Part shown: piece after piece, positions 10,950 to 25,689 of the stretch | Layout of the letters: every line of letters begins with the position of its first letter | Position numbering within the stretch: position 1 is the stretch's first letter | DNA from: Absidia repens | Taxonomy: Eukaryota > Mucoromycota > Mucoromycetes > Mucorales > Cunninghamellaceae | Assembly (NCBI GenBank): GCA_002105175.1 | Contig: MCGE01000007.1 | Span: 1,426,001-1,490,000 of the forward strand | DNA length: 64,000 bases | Direction: 5' to 3' | The notes under the pieces: model-generated | What the model was told of the DNA's origin: nothing | The model's input: only the letters and a program-made list of their open reading frames with translations | Databases searched by the model: none | Position numbers and translations under genes: made by a program

Positions 10950-12870
10950 TTCAAGATATAAGGGGAAAGAGAAGGAAAAAAAAAAAAAACTCAACTGGGC
11001 ATATCTTTATTTCCTGAAACGATTAAACAGCGTCGAAACTCCGCTTTTCCTTTTTCCGTCTGATCTACGAGGCACTTGGAGGACATCATCATATAGAGTC
11101 TGAAAGGTGTGCGATTATAATATAATGTATATATATATATATATAAGTCGGATGAATTGTATCATATTATACCATAGCATGCTGTATCAATAGGATGGAA
11201 GAGGTTCCCTGTCGTGTATAAAATTTCAGCATATATTTATTTCATGTATGTACGTGGAGCAGTTGCATTTCTCGATTTCATTCTTCTACAGAAAAAAAAA
11301 AGGAGGAGATATGAATATGTAGCTGCATACAGTCTCTTTTTCTGCCGCCATAATATTTGGTGCAGCACTCTACAGTAATTTTCTAATACACTTCCAAGAA
11401 ATAAATTGATCTACTGAGTATCAGTGGGTGGAGATGGTTGTCAAAGTGTGATTTTTTGATGAAATCAGACACACATCCGCCATTTTGCGTGTATAATAGG
11501 CGGACCTGTGGTGCTCAACTGTCCTCGGGTCGAACTTCATACATTTATTGTTATACCACATGCAGAAATAAATAAATAACGAGCTGGGTATATATAATAT
11601 GTTTAGTCTGGTGGAGTTACGCTGGCGTTACTGCCAAAATACGAGTGGTAGAGCAGGAATGGCGCCACTTTTCATTTTAAGTGACCTAGATCTGGCAACC
11701 AGATTTCTAGGAGGGAGGTACAAGCAGTCTTTGATATGTTAGAATGTAGTACGAAATGCTCTATATTGGTGGAACTTGGGGGAAAAGTATAAAGTCAAAG
11801 TGGAGGAATTAGTAGGCAAGTGTTCGGCAGGACACTTATAAAACTGCTACCACAAGGATATTTCTCACTATATGATGGGTCAGAGTACGGTGAATTAAAA
11901 GGATATATTTTATTAAAGTATATTGGTAAGTATTAATACTAATGGCGAGGTGTTCATTGTAGCAAAGAACTTTAATGAATGACCTACTGGAAGCAGCGTG
12001 ACGATGACTATTATGGGATCCAGGGAATGGCTAACACTAATCTCAAGGTACAATTTTTAAATGGGAGCTCATACACAATACAAGGCATGAGAAAGACTAA
12101 CAGGACATTTCTTTTATTAAAGTAGATAAAATAAAAAGACATACTTTATTCAAATATAGATACAAACTATGGACAAACTAGCGCTAAACTAAGCTAATGG
12201 AGGTCCAAAATCTTAATTTCAAAATGAAAGGGGTTCCCCATGCATCTTCTAATCCCAAAGCCGAAGCCCCTTCTAAACTAAACCTAATACTAATATAAGT
12301 CCAACATGTCCTCAAAGAAGTCAAAATGCTGAAGAAGAAAGGAAAGAAGGGTAAAGAAAGAAAGAGAGTGGAAAAAAACCCCACGTGTGCGGGATTTGAA
12401 ATGAGGATTTTTTGGAGACTCAATTTTCTGACCTGTTGGCCAACTTCAAAGGCGTTTATTTTTATAAATACAAAAAACATCCCCCAAACGTGTACCACTT
12501 TTTCATTTTCAGTTCTAATTTTGATCAAACGATTCATTGTCAAGTAGCACGAATATCCTTAGCATTTCCCTTGAGACCCAAAGTCTTTTATGTTCTTGTA
12601 GACCTGTACTCTGCATAAAAATAAAAATAAAATGCATATCACATCTTATCGAAATACCGTAAATAAAAAGAAATAGCAGGTACTGGTTGACATTTTTTTT
12701 TATTCAACAACACAATAATACTGTACAATTGAGGAGAACAGATGAGAGAGTGAGGGGGGGGGGCAGATATGTATAAATGTATATGTATATATATGTAAAA
12801 TGGGCTAAGTACTATATAACTCCAGGGAACCAAGGTGAAGATAGTATTGGAGATTGTAAGATAACTATAA
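10950..12870. other. Intergenic region between uL4 and the SPRY adaptor gene
   Basis: About 1.9 kb with no supported gene. It contains the uL4 5' flank, a TA-rich stretch near 11,128-11,145, and most of a degenerate dispersed repeat (separate entry). A minus-strand AATAAA at 12700-12705 lies about 170 bases past the stop codon of the SPRY-protein gene and probably ends its transcript. A 119-codon minus-strand frame at 12184-12543 lies inside the repeat and is not a credible gene. Confidence 0.6.
11470..12620 (+). repeat. Dispersed repeat family, copy A
   Basis: The block at about 12,000-12,420 resembles blocks near 39,000-39,500, 52,850-53,330 and 62,660-63,240, and the reverse strand near 18,840-19,100 and 34,260-34,480. 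Shared landmarks in order: TTTTATTCA followed by an ATATAG- or ATGTAG-like stretch, AAACTAAGCTAAT, CCAAAATGAAAGG, CCCCATGCATCTT, AAGTTGAATGGTGAAG or a variant, and GTGCGGGATTTGAA. The outer limits are estimates; similarity fades gradually. No transposase or other protein is visible. Confidence 0.65.
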
Positions 12871-14348
12871 CTATATAGGGTAAGTTGGAGGCGGTGAGGG
12901 GACACTAGGTGCAGTATGGTCATCGTTATCATCATGTGGAGAAACAGACAAAGATACATGTGCTGGAGATGGCTGATCAAACAATAAGGTGTCTCGAAGA
13001 TGTGTTCCATAAGTTGGCGGAGGAAGAGGCAAGTCTTCATTGTTGACTAGTCCACCTTGCCATACATTTGCTAATGAAAAAAAAGAAAAAGAGAGTAAGT
13101 AATTAAGGAAAGAACGGGGGGACAGGGTTGCGTAACACGGACGTACCTGAATCGTAACGAAATGCTACGCCAAGCCAAATATCAAAAAAAAAAAAAAAAA
13201 GTGGGATGAATCTTTTAACCGTTGAGACTAACATTCACCCGACCATCCGAAAAAAAAAAATACTTACCTTGTTGACCGAAATTCACCATGATTTTCGTTT
13301 TTCCAATGGCGCCAATACTAGGATAAATGGGGAATTTGAATCCCGTAATGGCTCGACCAAGGTTCTATAGCCACCCACCACCACCGCCGCCCAAAAAAGG
13401 AGAATATGTTCAATTTTATGTTCTTTATTTTTTTTTTCTAAAAAAAAAAAAGAAAGAAAAACTTACCCTTCCATTCTTTGTAAAAAAGACCGTATTTGAT
13501 TGTGACAGATATCCCACACCGATCACATCGTTCTTTTCAAACCCAGGGCCATAAGCTTTTGGATGCTTGGGATTGCTTGTATAAACACACCCGGTTGAAG
13601 AATGATACGCCACGGAATGATGGTGCCATCCTAGTCCACCAGTTCACACACACACACACACACATCCCCATCAAAAAAAAAAATCTGTTTAGTTCGTTTC
13701 CTACCCCTGGTTTTTTTTTCTCTTCTATATATGTATATCTACCAGGCAAACGCCAAGAAGGATAAGGTTTGGTAGATAATCCAAGTGCCACCATCTGGGT
13801 CAATTCTATCATTGTGGCTTCAAAGTAGATAAACGGTTTAGTGAGAGGTAAAGGCAAGTTGGACATCAAGGAACAAGCAGGCGAGTCGTCAGGAAAGACC
13901 AGAAAGGTGTCATTTTCTACGATGATGGCCGGTTGATCCGCAGCGGCTTCAAATTTCCATGGGTCGTCATTACTTTCCGTCGATAATGCATAGTTTTGTG
14001 TGTTTGGCGGGTATTTCTTTTGCCACACTATCATGATAGAGGAAGAGGGAGCATGTGTCAGTGTTATCTTCCATATGATTCATATCACCCTCCCCCCTCT
14101 CCCTTTTCTTCTTCTTCTCTTCATATTTTACCTTCCACCCGTTTCAGTTCGGTTTTGGAGTGATATTGTAGTATGAGAGGCATCAAGACAGTAGCGCTGA
14201 TGGTGGAAGAATGACCGTCGGCAGTTAATTCGTCAGTGGTGGCGTCGTCTGATCCAGTAAAGAGTTTTGGCACAACATACATCAAGCCTATAATAATCGC
14301 CAAAATCAAGGCTATAACAATAATGACATATAGGTTGTTCCATTCCAT
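12871..14348 (-). CDS. SPRY-domain membrane protein, Ssh4/Ear1-like adaptor of the Rsp5 ubiquitin ligase
   Basis: In yeast, Ssh4 and Ear1 are single-pass endosomal or vacuolar proteins that bring the NEDD4-type ligase Rsp5 to membrane cargo. Six exons: 14132-14348, 13743-14027, 13467-13630, 13268-13364, 13147-13164 and 12871-13070. They total 981 nt and give 326 aa with no frame problem. A transmembrane segment spans residues 6-27, right after the start MEWNNLYV. The SPRY domain covers about 95-265, with PLTKPFIYFEATM, LGLSTKPYPSWRLPGW, SVAYHS, AYGPGFEKNDVIGVGY and VFFTKNG. Two PPTY motifs (PPxY, the usual WW-domain ligand) lie near 278-281 and 321-324, at the very C-terminus. The fifth exon is only 18 nt and encodes FRYDS within the SPRY domain. 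I chose the ATG at 14348 because it starts the hydrophobic segment cleanly; no ATG lies upstream in frame nearby. Which cargo it handles cannot be told. Confidence 0.88.
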
Positions 14349-14598
14349 ACTTTGTGGTTGGAAGATGAAAAAAAAGAAAGCAGAAAGAGGAAGGGGCAAA
14401 AAAGAAATAAAATAAAAAATATAAATGATTTGAAACCCAGCATTGCATTTAGGGTTATTCCTTTTGCGTGGAAGAAAAAAAAAAGAATTTTATTATAGGA
14501 CAAAGGGGGAAGATACAAAAAAAAAAGTATATATATACACTGAAGGTAAGGTAAGGTAGGGGGATGGGATGGGGAGAGGGAAGAGGGAAGACCAAGGA

Positions 14599-16340
14599 TC
14601 AAATGAAAAGAGAAAAAGGGTGACGGGTTGAATTTTGTACAGGGGAAGAAGAGGAAGTGGGTGGGGAATGCTGACCAATGGCGCCTAGTGGGGGAGAAGG
14701 AGAAGATGTCAATGACTGCGTTTGATGGTGATGATGATAATGATGATATTGTTGTTGTTGTTGTTGTCGCAGACGTTGTTGTTCATTGATAATAAAAGGA
14801 TGGTTTTGCAATAATGAAAAATTGTCACAAGGTTGATAATGTGGTTCCATCTTACGCGTCATATTGTTGGTATTGTTGTTGTAATAATGGCTATCATCAT
14901 ACTTGCGTAGTTGCATTGGATCCAGCATCACTAAGGGGTCTTCTCGAGGCAAAATATCCAGATCCAGGCCAGTTGAGAAAGGCGAATACCAATTACGAAT
15001 CACGGGTTCATAATGATGGTGATGATGATGGTGATGATGGTTGCTGCTATTGCTGTTGTTGCCGTTCACTAGTAATGGCGATCCTAAGGATTCAGATTCA
15101 TCGTCGTCGCTCGTGGTCGGTGTTTCCATCAAAGTGGATTTCAAAGGTGTGGTGTCCAATTCATCCACCATGGTTTTGTCATCGTCGTCGTAATCTTCAT
15201 GATCATTCGAGTGGTCCAAGCTGGTAGGTGGTGGTTGTATCCCGTCTTTCTTTTTCTTGTTATCGCCAACGCTAATCCAATCGTTCGACTCCACGTGCAC
15301 GTCTTCTTTTTCATCATCCGTCGTCGTTTTTTGTAATACACGAGGGGAAGAATGTTGTTGTTGTTGTTGTTTGTTGTTGTTGTGGGATGACGTTTCTAAA
15401 GCATGTTTGAGACTTGAAGACCGTTGCCGTTGTTGTTTTTTCATCTTTTTAGTATTGTGGCGTTGATGGTGGGTCGCAGTTGTTCGTGTATTTTGTTCTT
15501 TCTGCTTCGTATTGTTGTCATTATCCATTGATAGAATATCTTCTACAGACATGGCGTCCAATTGCTTTCCCCCGGATAAATGATCCTTCCAGAATACCAT
15601 GGTTTGCTTGCCACAACACGCCACCACATACCCAAATCCTCGAGTCAAAAAAGTGGCCAATTTGAAGAGAAATCGAGACGCTTGACGTTTTTGCACATGA
15701 GACTAGAATTATACACAAGTCAGCTGGTTAGAAGTTCACGTTGTACGTATAATTATCCTTGCTTTTTTCTTTTAGGCACAACCATTTTCCCTCCCTTCCC
15801 TCCCCCGAATAATTCAAACCCAACAATGTTTCATTTTTTTTACCGCCACTCATCACCCCCCACCCCATCTATGGGGCGAATCTTCTAGTCTATTTTTTTT
15901 ATCGAAGTGCTTACCTTGTGCAAATAGACATAACCAAGCAATAAAGCAAGGCCACACATTGCCCATAACGAAGGTGATTTTCTCTTTGAGTGGCGCCATC
16001 GTTTCAACCATATGTGAATCATAGAAGGAGGGCGATAATAGGAAGAATTGGTGTTGGGTGTGTTGGAGGTGGAGAAATAAGAGGTGGTATTGGTATCGTC
16101 TGTTTGTAAAAATAAGGAATCATTACTACTATGTCCAAAAGTGGTAGTTGTAGTAGTGGTGGCGGTGGCGGTAGATACCCATTTTGATAGTGAAGGGCTA
16201 GAGCAGTAAAGTGAAGGATACCATAATTGAAGTTGAGAGAAGAGTGTTGTTGTTAATATGGTCAAGAGTGAGAGGAGAATTAAAACAACGGGAGATAAAA
16301 CGACCAAAGAAGTAACTTGAAGACCTCTAGATGTTCGCAT
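14599..16340 (-). CDS. Predicted membrane protein of unknown function with low-complexity tail
   Basis: Two exons, 15915-16340 and 14702 or lower to 15702 as one block (14599-15702), give 509 aa in frame. I do not recognise the family. A hydrophobic segment lies at about residues 11-34, a Ser/Thr/Asn-rich stretch follows, then a basic segment (WLKRWRHSKRKS) and a second hydrophobic segment at about 123-140 (LWAMCGLALLLGYVYL). A more conserved-looking block follows (FLFKLATFLTRGFGYVVACCG, then MSVEDILSMD). The C-terminal 330 residues are low complexity with Asn, Gln, His and acidic runs, including nine consecutive His. The intron joins LHK to SHVQKRQ. The gene sits 250 bases upstream of the SPRY adaptor gene on the same strand. 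A plausible reading is a two-pass endomembrane protein with a long cytosolic tail. The hydrophobic block is real, but the function is open. Confidence 0.75.
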
Positions 16341-18640
16341 TGTAATTGCAGTATATAAATAGGAATAAAAAGAGGAAAGGGAAAGGAAGAAGGGAAGGGA
16401 AAGAGAGAGAGAGAAAGTAAGGAATTGGAAAGGGGGAGGGGTGCAATGAGAGGCAAAGACGACGTGGGTAGTTAAACAAAGAAACAGAGAAGAAAGAAAA
16501 AAGGAAGGAATAATAATATAAATTGCTGTCTAGTGGTCCTCACATTCGGCGGTTACTAATCGGGGTTTAAACATTAGTGTCATTTCCCCGTTTTGGTACC
16601 TTTGTTTGGAAAGTTTGACCTGAACAGGCACTTTCTGTAAGAAACCAATCATGGCAACTGGTTCTTTATTTTAAATCAAAGAAATATATACACATATAAA
16701 ATTCGCCCATATTCGTTTTTACCAAGGAGATAAAATTCCGTTATGCCATGATTAAAACTATGTGATACTATGACACAGTATCTTTTCTTTTTTTACATGC
16801 CCGCCGATGCATTACATTTTTAATTGAATATATTTAAGTGAATTCTATCATATGCTACATGAACAATTGTTTTTGTTTTTTTAACTGAATAAACCATCAC
16901 AAATAAAACATCAGGATGGGGGAACCGTATACTTTTTTTTTATTTAATCTGATTCCCAGTTGATCACTTATATGCCAAAAAAAAAAAAAAAAAAAAAAAG
17001 ATACTAAAATTCATCTGTAATCAATCCCCGCTCGATCTTCATTTTATTCATTCATATATCTCGATTTAATGTTACATACTTTCGATGGTGCGATCATCTG
17101 TATAGATTACCAGGAAATGGCTTATCGCTACACTTCTTGTTTCAACGTTTGTTTCCCGCGAATACATGGTCATTGGTTTTTCAATTCCAGTTCCCATCAC
17201 TTTCTAATAGGAGAGATACAAATCTACGGTTTACCTTTTTGCCTAAATCAAGGGACGTGGGGCTGAGCGCTTGACTCAATGTGAGATCAAAATCAAAACA
17301 AAAATATAGATGAATTGGATCTTGCAGATAGGACCACTTTCAATTAAAAGAAATTGTAGACCTATAAGACAATATTATTAGCATTATCTTCAATTGTATT
17401 TTCTTTTTTGAGTACACCTGTGTATTAACCTTTAGAAAGATCCGTGAATTAGAAATGTACCTTTTGTATTATAAATTTAAATACCATATTTTCAACCAAG
17501 AACAGTTTAAACGCCGCCATGTTTGGTCAATTGACGATGTTGCAGAAAACGGATCTTCTTTATGACTCCCTTGACACTTTCTAACACGCAGAATTATATC
17601 CTTCATGTATTTTCTCACGCACAGTTGTTGTTAGATAAAAAATTTCCACTGAAAAAAAAAGAAAAACGGTTTTGTTTTACTAGCTATGATATGAAGAACG
17701 TTTGAGATTAAAAAACTCCAAAAAAGTCTCTGTAGAATACACATCACTCGCCAATCAGTCATTTTTTTATTTTATCATACTTGGGTTTTGAGCGCCATCA
17801 TATCATAAGGTGTAGTTCAGCAAAAACGTAAAAGGCTTGGGTCTTATGGAAAATACTATCATATGTATACTATGTATGATATGCTAAGAATATATATATA
17901 TATATTTACTTGATAGTAAAAGTGTCGCCAAGGAATATGATAGTAAAGGTAAAAAATACCAAGAGTACATAAACACCCCTCCCATCTTAGGCATTTGAAA
18001 GTAGTACGTTTTGCTTGAGGGATCGTGGAATTATAACATCAAGATGTTTTACCAAAAAAAGAAATGGTAATGCGGGTAAATTAAATACTTTCCAGTGCGC
18101 TTTCAATCATCATAATTTTCTATGGTCATCAAGGCTTACTTTTTTTATGCGTGATCATTTTTTAAAACTATTCAATAAATCCTTGTAATCTCCTGTTTAT
18201 TGAAGTCCAGTAGAGCTGACAGAATACTGAGCAAGACGCTTGGACGAAGCCATCCATGCCTTACCCGTTTTTTTTTCTTTTCTACACACATATGCACAGT
18301 ACAGTCTGAATATACCCGATTGATAAGACAAACTAAACGCATGCGAGAAAATATAAATGCAAAAGGACAGGAAATATTTTATTCAGATACAAATACTGCA
18401 TATACTAGACAATTAAACTAAACTTATCTAATGATAATATTATATTGTATATCATTACGTGAAGCAATTAAGGGTGTGTGAGAGTGAGCGCGGAGAGTAT
18501 GGGATTGTGCCTTGTTGTAGAATGAGAACGATATAACGTAAGATAACCTAGACCAACCAATGTCAGTAAGCTATTCTATAGTGAATAACAATCTATTCTA
18601 CTCTACTGTACAGTACAGTACAATACAGTGAGGAGGGTCA
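16341..18640. other. AT-rich intergenic region, no gene seen
   Basis: About 2.3 kb of AT-rich sequence with homopolymers (A run near 16,978-17,000) and purine-rich 5' flank of the preceding gene near 16,360-16,520. A 65-codon plus-strand frame at 17,069-17,266 has no recognisable motif and no clear splice neighbours. I see nothing else I can support. Confidence 0.6.
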
Positions 18641-19420
18641 AGTTGCTCTATCGTGACTGCAAAGGCATCAAGATAAAAGGACTATTATGCTGATTATCGT
18701 AAAAAAAAAAAAATGAACAAGAATCGCCCACAGGCAGGACCACAGAACATATTTTAAATTCCGCACACGTGAAATATATATTTTCCTTCTCCCGCTTTTT
18801 TATTTTTTTCTCTTTCTTTTTCTTTTTTATTATTTTCTTCACCATTCAACTTCTATCGGGCAATGTTGAACTTAGAATAGTGTTAGGACTAGTTTAGAAG
18901 CGTTATGAGAGTAGCGATTACAAGATGCATGGGGAAACCCTTTCATTTTAGAATCAGGATTTAGAACCACCATTAGTTGGCTTTTTGTAGCCTTCATTCG
19001 CTTAGTTTAGTGTTATTTATCATAGGTTGTATCTATATCCGAATAAAACATGTTTCATCTTATCTACTACAATGAAAAATGTCCCGTTAGTCTCTCTCGT
19101 GTTATGTGTAAGATATCTGTTCTTTATTTTACTATTATCACTTTTGATTAGCGTTGATCAGCAATAAAAATATACCTCTTTAGCTGACTTTGTCTGACTT
19201 GTACGGTACATTATATTAACTCCCAATTTGCAATGGTCCCTTTAGATTAGTGTTGATCGTTCTTCAGATCCTACATTAGTCTCCATGTTTCCTCCATTAT
19301 ATACATTATAGATAATGAACCTGGCGCTTTTAGTTTAGTATTTACTATATTGCTTCAACAAATTATGCCGTTTTTATTAATCATCCTCAATCCCATCGTA
19401 TAATATACAATATCGCTATT
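18640..19420 (-). repeat. Dispersed repeat family, copy B (inverted)
   Basis: Read on the minus strand, this block carries the family landmarks: TTTTATTCGGATATAG, AACTAAGC, a CCTAAAATGAAAGGG-like stretch, CCCCATGCATCTTG and GAAGTTGAATGGTGAAG. It lies in opposite orientation to copies A, D, E and F. Similarity to the flanks of the other copies continues weakly toward 19,950, where the words TTCTTGCTGAACTGCAC recur as they do near 54,365. Limits are estimates. Confidence 0.6.
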
Positions 19421-20667
19421 GTAGCTATTTTGTAAATTTCCTACCAAACACTTGCTCTCTCTAATTCACCCACTACGACTACTTTTATAAAAATAGGAAT
19501 ATCCTGGTTCCACTACTCATACAAATAGATCTAGGTCTGCAGCATGTGTATCCACTCCAGAGTATTGTGCGCCGCTTGTTAGCATATTGATGAAAACTTG
19601 CCCTATCCTCCATATGCCTAGCAGCTGGTTGAGAGTTTTAGATTACGTTATATGAAAGGTGGCGCTATTCCTGTTTTACCATTCATATCAATCGCCGAAG
19701 TTTGTCTGACAGCGGAGCCTCCACTAAAACTGAGTATATTGTATATTTTCTATTCGCATCTGTTTTTGTTTTTGCATGTGATATAAATGAAAGCGCATAA
19801 ATTGGAGACAATTGAGCTACAAGGGACTGCTTACTAAGGTACAAAATGGTGCGGGACAACAGCCTCGCTGCTGATATCCATCAAAAAAATTGATAGTATG
19901 AGGATGTTTATATCTCGCGCAGCCAATTAAAGTTTACCTTACGTTCTTGCTGAACTGCACCTTATTATTTCAATAAAAAAAGATCAACTGTCTGATATAT
20001 GAGTGCAGTAACTGCTGTATTGACCTGAAGGTCCTAGCGATGTAATGATCAATGCTACAGCTTAGTCATCTGACGGTACTTTTCTCTTTGATCATCGATA
20101 CTGTAATTTGGAGGAAGACGGCGAAACGATCGAGCGTGCGGTCGGTGACCATACTTCCACCAGCCTTCCTCGTTCTCTGCGATATTTTCATGCTGCCAAT
20201 CTCCCTTTGAGTTACAAGACTAGAAGGACTCTCATTTTGCGGTCAATCCATTTTGCCACCAATATCAAGTCCAAATTTGAATCTCTTGAACCAGATTGAA
20301 TCAAGGATGGCCCTTACCGACGAAGAAAAGGCGGTCAAGTAGCCGCCTAATCAGCACTTACTTTTTTTTTTTTTTTTCCAAAGGCAATCTCCACAAAGCA
20401 TTAGACAATTCCCCTTTTCATTTTTACAAAAATAGAAATAAAAATAAACATCAAGATCTTATTTTTCCTTTCATCATTTAGAAAAAAAAAAAAATAGATT
20501 TCTATTGAAATCACAGTAGGCGCATTGGTCACTCAATGCTTTCTTAGCCTCTCAAGGTCGTGGCTTACAAAGAGCGGCGCTACAAAATCTCTCTCTTTTT
20601 TTTCCAAAAAGGATTTTTTTTCAGATCGTTTTTCTCTCTCTTTCTTTTTTTATAAACTTATATAACC
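19421..20667. other. Intergenic region upstream of SPB1, possible gene remnant
   Basis: Most of this is unexplained AT-rich sequence. A 63-codon frame at 20,108-20,299 (containing LPRSLRYFHAANLPLSYKTR) reads more like protein than its neighbours, but it has no recognisable family and no clear partner exon. I record it only as a possible remnant. The last 100 bases before the SPB1 start are pyrimidine-rich, as in other promoters of this window. Confidence 0.4.
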
Positions 20668-24059
<3,392 letters not shown>

Positions 24060-25380
24060 ACTAGTTCCTCCCTCCCACCCCCTTCCATCCTCATAGTGTA
24101 TCTTTTATTATTATCATTATCAGTATTATACATTTTGTTATTTAGTTTAGTTAATTTATACATTGTTTTCTTTTTTTTTTTTTAGTTACCATTTAGTTAA
24201 TTTTACATTTACATTGTCCACTCTAATTTTTTTTTTCTTTGTATTCCATTCAATAAAAGAATTTCTTTTCATTTACTATCAAATTTTTTTTCACATGGTT
24301 TTATGTTTACGTATGCTGTTACTCTTAGTCAGATTGTTGCATGATGACCCTATATCTCGATTGTATTGTTAATTTGATCATCCTTGTTGACTGCCTTATT
24401 GAGTGTTTATCATCGTCCCCCATCTATTGCTGCACGTTTATTTTTTTTGAGTCCGCGCTGTCAACCAATTTTTTATTTCCCCCCAATGATTCATTCCCTT
24501 CACAGCCATGCGTTTTTTCTGTTGAGACTTTTTTTTTCTGGAGAAAATGACTGGGGAGGGGAAAATAAAAAATTGAACGATATTCCGATAGAAAAAAGAA
24601 AAAGTGGCATGTTTTTATTATTCTTTGGTAATCACGTCCTAATCAGATTGGGATGCTTCACTCCGCTCCGGGGCTGTGATCCAATTAAAAAATCAGCAGA
24701 GTCTATTTCCCCACCAATGAAACAGTACACTTCTTTTGGTGCTAAAAAAAAGGAGGTAGAGGTATTGTAAAATCAATCCCGCTCAGGGCCGAAGGGAAAA
24801 TGTGGGAAGATTGGACCCCCCCCATTTCTTTTTCTTTTTTTACGCATGATTATACCCAACCTTTTTTTTTAATGTGTGTGCAAAAAAAAAAAGACATGTC
24901 ATTTTCATTATTTTCTTTTTTTAAGAACGGGGGTGTGAAAAATAACCCGAGAGGGGGAGAGGAGGGGAAAAAAGTCGTAAAATATTCCTATAATTCAAAA
25001 CCATCGAAGATAGACATAGAATAACAAAAAAATAAAAAAATTGCTGTATTTAGGATGATGAATAAAAAAAATACACATATGCGAAAAAAAACATTTGGCA
25101 TGAGAACGTGCCCATGTTGAATTGCTGATGACAAAAGTTGAATGCGGGGTAAATAAAACAAAAAGACAACAAGCATACTCTCAATTTTCAAGTAGCACAA
25201 AAAAATCAAACATATTATCAAAGTAGAACACCGACATTATCGGTTGTATTTTTATTAAAAAAAAAGGCGACATGTGAGAAAAATAGAATAATAATATGTA
25301 ATACTAATAAAGATGGGGTGAGAATTGATGACTATTATAAACAAAATAATAATAATAACCCCCCAAGGGGGAGAGAATCT
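24060..25380. other. Intergenic region downstream of SPB1
   Basis: T-rich SPB1 3' flank with AATAAA at 24252-24257, then AT-rich sequence with many homopolymers. I find no gene. Several predicted frames here are Phe/Lys-rich chance products. Confidence 0.6.
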
Positions 25381-25689
25381 ATACTAAGACCAAGTAACTA
25401 AACGATTGTATAAATCAACCAAACCTTGATTTTCCTATCATCCACCTCGGAAGTGCCGCCACCAAGGGGACCCACCATCAAAACTTGATTTTATAGTTTC
25501 TTTCAATTCGTTTCAAACCAGGGGTGCGGTGGCAAATTCAAAAGAGATAGTTGAGTTTCTTTCTTTTTTTCTGATGGATTGCCTATTTACCATTAAAACA
25601 AAAAACAATAAAAAAAAAAAAAAAAAAAAACAGTTGTACTTGCTGTTACTCGTATATTTAGTATTTTTCGTCATCATCATTTACCTACT

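Noticed and set aside
12184..12543. 119-codon minus-strand frame
   Set aside because: It lies within repeat copy A, and the equivalent stretch in other copies is not open.
17069..17266. 65-codon plus-strand frame
   Set aside because: No family resemblance, no splice context, and AT-rich surroundings.
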